A stretch of 64,000 bases of DNA from Otis tarda (Eukaryota; Chordata; Aves; Otidiformes; Otididae): positions 132,501 to 196,500 of the forward strand of contig CM048576.1 in the NCBI GenBank assembly GCA_026413225.1. The letters run 5' to 3'. The notes below the pieces were generated by a model. It was not told the DNA's origin, ran no database searches, and was given only the letters and a program-made list of their open reading frames with translations. Shown here in pieces: positions 42,401 through 52,500 of the stretch. The first letter of the stretch is position 1; each line of letters begins with the position of its first letter. A program made the translations under genes and the position numbers.

Positions 42401-45400
42401 ATAAGGCAAAAATACATATATATATAAAATGTAAATATATCTGGTGCTATGAGGCCATCCATGGGATCAATGCATATCTTCACAGACAAATTTCACCTCA
42501 GCTCCAAGAGCTGCTCCCAAACAGGACACTTATGGCCCAAAAACATGATTGGTGTGGGGTTTTTTTTGAAGAAACCACCCAAACCCACTGAAAATAGCCT
42601 CTGTGGACACACATGTCCCGCACTGACCATTTGCTGGAGATGTTTCACCTTGATATATGTAGGAATAGATTTTCCTCCCCCAAAATTTTAGAATTTTTTT
42701 TTAGCTTCAGCTGGCTTTATCCTCTTGCTAAGTTGTTGCACTCATTTTTATCTAATTTAATGTGATGGGCTTTTTTTTTGTGCACCTCAACATTCAATAT
42801 GTATTCAGTTCCAAAACTGAAATAATATAAAATGTTACTTTTTTGGCTACTCATCCCAAAGCAATCCCTGTTCTTGGCTATAAGACATGGCAAAATGGCC
42901 CATAATTTTTTGGTTTAGGAGTGTCACAAAACTCTTCTCCACAAACTGAAATTGGGCACAAAAGACACAGGATTTTAATTCATCTTGAAACTGTTTCTTG
43001 CATTTTTTGGAAAGCAGTAGTTTTTCGTATTTGGATGAACATTGCTCATTCTTCTTCCTTTCATGATAGGTTGTTGGACAAACTAATCTCCTTGATATCT
43101 CCAATATTTGGAAAAAGCTGAATTGCCTGATTTTGCTTCTTTTCCAGGATGGAAATCCCTCTGCAACACATCCCAGGGGGCACACCATCCCTCGTGGAAG
43201 GTGTTTTACTATTTGCATTGTCAGAAATGGGCAAAATTGCCTCTTTTGGCATTAAAAGTCTGCTGGTGGAGCTCTGGGAGGGTGCACCAGGATGGTGCCA
43301 TGGACCTGTCCACCCACATGCTTGCCATGGAGACCACATATGGAGGCTTCCTGGACAAAATAATGGGATTTAGGGTCGTTTCCAAGGAGTCTCCTGAGAT
43401 GTCTTCCAGCAGCAATGGATGTGGTAGGAAATTTGGGTTGCTGTGACAAGGAAGTCACCAAAAATGGTCCAAAGTGTCCCAAATCACTGATACACATAAC
43501 CACTTTTGGAAAAAGCTCTTATTTTGCCTTGTTTCTAGGATGAGAGCTGGCCATCACACTTGAAACAAGATGGTGCCAGACAAGAAGGCAGACACTATTG
43601 CATGTTGCACCAAAGAGCAGCATTTCCTGCAGAGATTGCAAGTTTTGGGGCTCAGACCAGCCACTGATCTCAACTGTTTCCAGGAAGTGTGTTGACTCCA
43701 TGGCCTTTGTGTGGGAAAAATAGCCAAAAATTGGGCAAGGGTTTGTTCTCACAGGCAATCTTATGGAAAAGGTCTCAGAGAAGGTCATGGAGAAGGTCTT
43801 GCAAGGTCTATGCAGAATATTGCCAAGATGGCCACCACTACAAAGGGACCTCCAAGACATTGCCCAAGGTGGTAGATCTCCATAATTTGTTCCTCATCCT
43901 CTACCCTCTCCCCATATTGCAAAAACCATCCACCAAGCCTCTACCAGGTTGTCCAGCTCTGGGTCATCGCTGAAGAAGGGCTTGTGCTCCTGCTCCTGCT
44001 GGTGGACAAAGTTTTCAATGTCGACGTCAAAGCTGGCTGAGGTGATGCACTCAGAGCCCTGCGTCGCCTGCTCGCACTTCTCAAAGAGGAGGGTCAGCAG
44101 CGGGAAGAGTGGGTGCCTGCAGAGGACAAAGGAGACCCCCCTGTAACCCCCATTGTTTTAGGTCCTCTGTCCATTTTCACCCCACACCATCCATCCGTTC
44201 CCTCCCAGCCTGCAAGAGCCTGGTGGTGCAAAACCCACTCCCAAGTCAATGCTGGAAGTGCTCCCTCTAGACCTTTCCCAACTACAAAATAAACCTTAAA
44301 AAACACAAAATTCACCATCTTCTCCACCAGGCAATGACTTCTTCCAGCATTTTTGTGCTTTCCATCACTGCACCACGGCCGGCGTTTCCAAAATGTTTTG
44401 CCATGGGCAAAAAGATTTAGCTTCTGGGTTGTTGTCTTGGAGCCATCTGCTGTCTCTCTTGGTTGGAGATGTTGGACAGGGATGGGATGGTATCACTACA
44501 TACCCACAGAATCCTTTGGAACGACCTTGCTACGGGTTGCTCCTCCACCAAGAGGTCTCTTTGCACCTCCATGAAGCACATCCATGTCCGTGCACAAAGT
44601 AAAAGATGAGTCAAATCTCACTTCTTTCTTACCATAAGATGACTCTTAGAAAACAAAGATTTGTTTCTTGTAAATCCACAATTTGCTCTAATGATGATGC
44701 TAAATTGATGCAATATAAAATACAAATATATGTCCAACACCAAAGCATGTGGAGAAGAAGGGGATGAAGACGATGAGTTAGTGTAACCTTCAGTGAACCT
44801 CTCCAGTTGTGCAATTAAAAAAAAAAATAAACTATTTATGGCGACTTGGAAGGGAAAAATGCAAAATGTTGCTCCAGGGATGGTCTCCTCCAGCACCTCA
44901 GTTATGCCAGTGCAATGGGATTTGCTCCACTGTTTTATCTCCAAAAGTGGTCCAAAGGATGACTAGCAATCACTTCCCGACAGTCTTTTCTGAGCCGGAG
45001 TCAGGCGAAGGGGTTAAACCCCTCGGCTAAGTCTTCATTTGCAGCCGTTAATACCACAGCTTATTATAGTTTAATCTGTCCTGATCCCGGTTTAATGCAA
45101 GATTCGCCGAGGCTGCAGTGGAGAACAGAGAGGGGGGAAAATAATTTCATAATTTCAGCAGCCCCACCAGGGCTTAGTCGAGGGATATGAAAGGCAAATT
45201 CCAGGCGGCGGGCTGCATTATTGTGACTTATGAACCAGTGGCTCAGCAGCAGGAGCCTGCTGCCGTTCCCAGAGCCGCTCCATCAATTCAGAGCAAAGGC
45301 ACAGAATTACCCCAAGGATGGGGGGATTTGGGCTGGCGGGGGGGGGCAAGATTGCAACCGCCAAGCATTTTGTAGTCCCTTTGCTTTGAGGAGTTCCATG

Positions 45401-46488
45401 TGCCGAAGGGGAATTAAGATCGTTGCCAGCATCACTCCGCATTGCTCAGTGTTAATAACTGGGGCAATGCCTCTGCTGACCCCCCATGAATGTCCTGGAG
45501 CACTGGCAGGGAGGAGGAGGAGGGGGAGACGTGGCTTCTCAGGGCAGGACGGTTTGCTTTTCAGTTGGAGATACAGTAGAATAGAATAGAATAGAATAGA
45601 ATAGAATAGAATAGAATAGAATAGAATAGAATAGAATAGAATAGAATAGAATAGAATAGAATAGAATCCACTCAAACAAAATAAATAAAAATTAAAATAA
45701 AATAAAAACTCAAAATAAATAAAAAAGAAAAGAAAAAAAAATGCAAACCAAACCAAACTAAACCACACTAAACTAAACTAAAATAACCTAAAATAAAGTA
45801 ACATAACATAATAAAATAAAACAAAACAAAGGGAAAGTGCAAAACTCCCAGGGATGGGTTAAGGGAGAGCACCAAGGCTCCTGGTCAAGTGCAGTGTCGA
45901 GGATTTGCTTTTTTTCCTTTTTGCATGAAAAAAAAAAAAAGTGGTTTTTTTTCTCTATTTCCAGCCATACTGTGGCCACGACAGACAGGGGAAGGGAACA
46001 GCCACCATGCAGGTCTGGAGGCAGAGGTCGTGGCGTGGAAACTAAGAGCTGGAGCCCATCCTTGCTATGAAATCTGGAGGGGGCAAATAGATGGATATCC
46101 AGGATGCGCAGGAAAACAGGAGGATTTTCCCCATTATAAGTGTTACGGAAGCGGAAAAATCACTCCCATCACATGAAGAAGAGTTTTGGGGTGGAAAAAT
46201 CTGGTTTTGCTGAATATCGTTATGCAAAAAAATCCTTTTTTTTTTTTTTTTTTTCCCAGGGAATCCTCCAAACAAAAGGGCTGAATCAGCCCTGACATTT
46301 TCCTGCAGGAAAGAAGTCGTTGGCAGTCACTAATAAAAAGGATTCGACATGGGCTAATAAAAAGAAATGAATTCTTCTAATGGCCTAATTTTGCACCTCT
46401 ACCCACAAGCCAGTGACCTGTGGCACGGGGCGCACATCAAAACATGGGGTTTTTCTTACCCAACTCCAATATACACCTTTCCTCCCTC

Positions 46489-46519
<31 letters not shown>

Positions 46520-49500
46520 TGTAATGCAAAGAAATCCATTTCCCCCACAAAAAAAAAATCCAGTTTGGGGTGCTGGGTTGGTGTAAGCATCGGTTCCTGT
46601 GGGAGCATCATCTTTACTGGTCCAAAATCCACTGGGAAGTCCCAGTCCTGCTGTTGCATAAAGTAAATAAAATACTTCAGATGGAAAAAAAAAATGCTGC
46701 TGGATCAGTCCCAGCGAAAAGGCTCCCACACCAAGCAGGGAGGGGGAGGATTAATTTTTTTTCCCTTTTTTTCTATTTTTTTATGGGTGATAAACTTCTT
46801 GCTAGAGCATAAAACCCAGTGAGGTGACTTGTCCAGCGTTTTTTATATTTCCATTCGTATTTTCCTGGCGATTTCCCTCCAGGTTGATCGACCGATGCTT
46901 ACAGACGATGCCTTCTGCCTTAGTGCAATTATTGAAAATTAACAAAAATCCATCATTTTTGGTGGAGGGTACAGCCAGGGCTAAAAAACTCCCTGTGTGC
47001 ATTTGACAGCTCAGGACACGTACCCAATCCATGTTAAGGGTTGTATAGGTGAATATTCTGATTTTGCATGCAGCAAGAAAAGGCTCGCTGGGTGTGGTTT
47101 TACAGATAAAAATATATTTGGGGAGTGATTTTGTTTGGTAGCCAAAAATAAGCATCCAAATTTGGGCAATCAAGTCCATGCACAGGACCAGTCAACATTT
47201 TTTTCCTCACTTTTCTGGATGGGAAATACCTCCAGAAAATTTATTTCTGGCTTTTTTTTTTACCTTCAAATGAAGGCTGTCAAAACTCCAAAGGTGTTTT
47301 TGGTTTTCGTTATCCCATGAATGCTGCAAAAATCCTTGCAGAAGTGCAATGAAAAGGTGGAGTTTTTTTTTCTCTTGAAGGACCTCTTTTGCCTTGAGAA
47401 AATTATTTCCAACAACAGAAAAAATCTTTAGATCCGCTGCAAATAATCCTTTGCATTTTCCTAGGAAACCAGTGGATATCTTCCATGCTTTCATCCGCCT
47501 TTCCAGACGTTTTAGACTTGGAATTTTTGAATATTTGGAGTCAAAATATTTTAATTCCATCACTTCTGAGCTGCATTTTTTTTTGGTTCAGAAGCCCCCG
47601 CCGCCCTGGCCATTAACGGGGGAGTTAATCCTTAACCTTAAACCTGAATCCTAATTATATTATAATATTTTACATTACTGTTACATCATTACTGTGTACA
47701 TTATAATATTGTAAATAATTACATATTACTTCCCTAATTATACTATTTACATAATTATAAAATTACTTATTACAATTATACAATAACATTACTGCATATA
47801 ACATAATATTATATATTATTATCACCAAAATGACCAAAAAACAAGTGAAACGGAGGCACTCATGCATCCCCTGCTTGTTGCTGCCCACATCCCGTGGGGA
47901 TGCCTGAGCCACACATTTCAGATTAATATGTGACTTCACCCTTCCTGGCTGTTTTTTTGGCCCAAAATCGCATGGTTTCGCAAAAAAAAAAAAGAGGCTA
48001 ATTTGGGTTTTCTGGGGGATGAATCATAGAATTCAAACCATGGAATCATAGAATGGTTTGAATATTAGAATATTTTGGAAGGGGGAGATGTTGCAAAACC
48101 TGGTCCACGAAGGAGCTCCACCACCATGCGTAATTATTATCAATAATTATTACCGCTAAAAAGGGAGCTAATTGCTAATTGCCCCATTCCTCTATGTTAA
48201 TTAATGCATTAGAATAATAGTGGATTAATAATGCATTATAATAATGAATGCACCAACAAATCAATGCATTAACTAATGCATTAATTAATGCATCGCCAAA
48301 TCCATACATGAATAATGCATTCGGAAAATGAATGCATTAATGAAATAATGCATTAATTAATGCATTACTTAATTACTGTACACTGCTATTAGCTTGCATC
48401 ACCTGTAGACGGCTCGCTTGTCGGCCTCCAGCTGCGCCTGGGGGTCGCCAGCCGTGGCAGGTACGGGCGCGTTGGCGGCCGGTGCCGGTGTGGTGAGATG
48501 CACGGGCTGCGCCTTGGTGGGCTGCTGGGCTGTGGCTGTCATCTGGGAGAGGGGGAAAAAAATAGAGGAAAAAAGGAAGAAAAGAAAAGAAAAAAAAATG
48601 GGGTTTGGTGCACTTTTCCACCAAGTTTTGCAGCGTTCTGCACGGAATTTTGGAAATTTTGGCGGAGGCAGCCCTGTTGTGGGGCTCTCAGCAGGATGGT
48701 TTGGGGGAGGTAAAAATATATTTGAATTTCATCTAATCCTGGAAAGAGCAAGTTTAGGTTTTTCCCACTTTACCCCTACTTTTTACTTGGGGAAAATGCA
48801 GGAAAAAATCCCGATATCCTTATTGCCCTGCTAGCAAAGCGAAGGCGGGGGATAATTTATTAAGGGATGCTTTGCAGAAGTCCCAGAGTAAATCAACTGC
48901 AATGCTCGTCAAATGCCTGATGTGATTTTTTTTTTTTCAAAGCAGGTATTACTGTCTAGACACAGGCATTTTAAAATTTCTTCCAAAATTACATGAGCCT
49001 CTTCCAACTCTCCAAGCCCAGGGATAAGTAATTTTTGCACCGTGTGAATCCAGCCAAAAAAAAAAATATATCCTGCCAGCATCGCCCCCAAAACTGCCAC
49101 TCCCATGTGCACAGGATTGCACAGATTTAGGGGCAATTTCCACTTAAAATGAACAATTATTTGAATTATGTGCTGCTGGGCTGCAGAGGGGTCCAATGTA
49201 CACATGCGATGCATCCCTTTATCATCACAAAATTTGGTTTAAAAAAAAAAAATTCTGGGAAAATTTTCATTAGTTTGTGCACAAATGCATCAGCAACCCC
49301 CCAAATCCTCTAAATCCTGTGATTTTAGATCAAAATCTCAGTGGAAAATTAATGCAAAGGAGATCTTTCACCTGCTCTGGTTTGGAAATGTGAAAAACTT
49401 TTCATTTGCCTGTTTTCACCAGTAAATCTTCAATCCTTGCTTGAGCTAGGGAGCAAAAGGAAGCCTCTGTCTCTTGTTAAATATTATAGATGATAATTTA

Positions 49501-52500
49501 TTTAGTTGTCTAATACATATTTATCTCTGTGTTTGTTTATATATAAATAAAATATTTTTAGAATTTATTTCTTTTTCTATTTCTATATTTATTTCTGTGG
49601 TTATATTATTTCAGTGTCTAGTATACTTCTGTATTTCTTTCTGTGGTTATTTATATATAAATAAAATGTTTTAATATATACACACACACATGCCTAAACA
49701 TATATATATATATAAAAATACATCCTCATTTTTTCTCCAGCGAAACCCACCCTTATATTCATCTTTTTATTCATCTTTTTGCCATGAAAAAAGTAGATTT
49801 CTTGCCTCCCTTAAAAGCTGCGTAAACGTGAGCTGGGCCAAAAGCGTGGCCCCTTTTGCTTTTAAAATGTTTGACTTTAATATCTCCTGCCTGACCTTTT
49901 GCTGCCAATACGGTGCTTTTTTTTTTTTTTTTTTTAATCTCCTTTATTGTACATAACTCCAAAGTTTGGCTCTGACATCTTAGAAATTCTGTTAAAAATT
50001 TTTAACTCTCCCAACCCAGAATTCGATTTCCATCCCTCTTCCCTTCCCTGGTGCTAAATAAATTAGTGGCAATTCAGGCTCCACTTCCCATTCCTAGCCC
50101 AGCAGTTTGGATTTTTCTCTTTTTTTCCCCCATTTTTGATCTAAAACCAAAATACAAGCGGATTCTGGGATTTTCCAACCATTTCCCCATCCTCTTTCTC
50201 TTTTTGCCCTTCTCCCTATAATCCACCTTAAAAATTACCTTTCTGGGGGGAAAATGATGCTTTTTTCCTTCCTTTTTTATTTTTTTCCCTCTCATCATAC
50301 TTATTTACCAGGATGTCAAAGCCCTTTTCCCATCTTGCTCCGAAATCCTGCCAAGTTGGCTCCTTCCAGCCTAGTCTGCAAGTAATTGGGCTATTACCCC
50401 CCAAAAATCAGCTTTCTCTGAGGCTCTTTCGAAGTCATTACCTCACGTTGGACTAAAGAAAATAATGAAAAAATAAATTAAAATAATTCCAAATTAGTAG
50501 AAAAAGAGGCGAGAGTATGCTTGAACGTGAGCATTTGCAAAGTACCAAAAAAAGGACAAGAATATATTTAATTTCAAAATATAAAAAAGTTTTTAAATGA
50601 AAAAGTTATGTAAAAATTATATTAAAATATGCAAAATTAAAAATATGTTAAAAAGATAAAAATGTAAAAATATGTCTAAAGTATGCAAAATATGTTTTTT
50701 AAAGTAATACAAAGTTTTAAAATTTTTCAAAAAAGTTTAAAAAGAAACAAATTTTTTTAAAAATGCAAAAAAATCTCCATGTTTTTGCAAGACTCCCAGT
50801 TAAAGTAGAGATTTTTGAGGCGCTGTTTGCTCGATGATGTGCATCACCTCCCTGTTATATCCCTTTTTCTATTATATTTCTGGTTTTTTAACTTCTTTAG
50901 GAGGAAAATCCTTTGCCACAACGCGATGGGGATCTTCCTGCAGGTTTAAATGCGATAATCCCTCTTGCTTTCAGGGGTTTTTTTTAAGACTATGGCCAAA
51001 TACGTCAACTCTAGAGAGCAACCACGGTGAAGGTCTTCACAGGAAGAAAATCTCCTAAATCAATAATATTTACCCTATTCCTTAGTGGTTCTGCGTGAAA
51101 TTTCTCTAGTGTCATCGCACGTGCTGTAAACAGTGGTTCTAAGCCCAAAAATGTGCCAAGGACACCAGGAGTTGGAGGTTTCATTGATCCTACTGAAAAA
51201 TCAGTATCTCCACACAAATTTTAATATGTGATTTTTTTTTGTAATATTTTTATAATTAAAAATAAGAATTTTTGTGAAATAATTTTCCAGTTTTGTCCTT
51301 GATGTAACCATGTAAAAAACACTTTATTGGGGGGGCAAAGCTGCTTTCATTGCTTTCTTTGCTAAAAATACTGAAAAATCAACATCTCCACTCAATTTTC
51401 AATAATTTAAAAAATATTTGTATAATAAATAAATAAATTTTAATATTTTTTTAATTTTCCATTTTTGTCCCCAATTGAACCATCTAAAAAGCACTTTTTT
51501 GGGAGGGCAAAGCTGCTTTCATTGCTTTTAGTGCTAAAACCGCCTATTTTTAAAACAACCTCTTTTTGTTAATGAAATGGCTGAAGAAATTTCCCTTGGC
51601 TTTTTCTTTTAATTTTTGATGGAAAATACGCAGATAATTATGCAGGCTCTTCAATTTTCAACAGGTAGAGTTACTCGGAGAGGGCGATACCAGGTGATAA
51701 TTACAGCACTTTTTTCCTCAAAAAGGCAGCTTTTCCCATAATTTCTGCTTCTTTTTTGCACATTTCTGACAGCGGGGATGATCGCTTGCACAGTAAAATA
51801 TTCATGCAAAGCTCCCCCAAATCCTTTTTTTAGCACTTTTCTCCCCAAAACAGTCCCCTTGATGATGAGGAACTGGTTGCATCTCTCATAACTGATTTTT
51901 TTAAAAAATTTTCACTGACCATCCCAATCTCTACCTCACTTGTGCAATTTGCTTTTCCAAACCCTAGAAATCCCAGATTTTCAGCTGAAAAGCTCATAGG
52001 AGTCAGAGGGTTGGATCAAAAAAAGCAACTCTTGGGTGCAGCTTTTCCTCCAAATCCACTAAGCTGCACGAAAAACGCTTCAGCAACCCCCTCAGCGGGG
52101 AACAAAGGAGGGATTTGGGCAACAATGCTCCCGAGGTTCCCCAAAATCCAACATATTAAGATGGGGGGCAGATAAAGGGCAGGGATGGGGAAGGTAGGGG
52201 GGACATCTCCATAGGATGCTGCAGAAAATCTCAGCTATTTTAAAAGTCCCTTAAATTGCCCATTAGGTCTAAAACAGCGTCGCGACTCCCTGCTGCGTAA
52301 GCAAGAAGTGCAGCGTGCTTCAAAAAAAAAAAATTGGGAAAAAAACCTTCTCAGAGCAGAGCAGTGAAGCGCGCAAATGATGACACAGAAGTTGGAGGAG
52401 CCATAAAAACCCCACCGAGGTGTCGTTTGCAAGAAGTGACCTTTTCCCACCAAAGGAGACAAGCAGAAAAGAGACCCGGGTGGCTTCAGGGGGGGCGTAA

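Larger units (their letters stand above)
44117..48402 (-). other. PKNOX2: PKNOX2 intron 2
   Basis: 4.3 kb of non-coding DNA. It holds a candidate conserved element (44985-45270), the TAGAA pentanucleotide array, poly-A runs, AT-rich DNA (47640-47820), and the ATGCATTAAT block beside exon 2. Confidence 0.75.
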
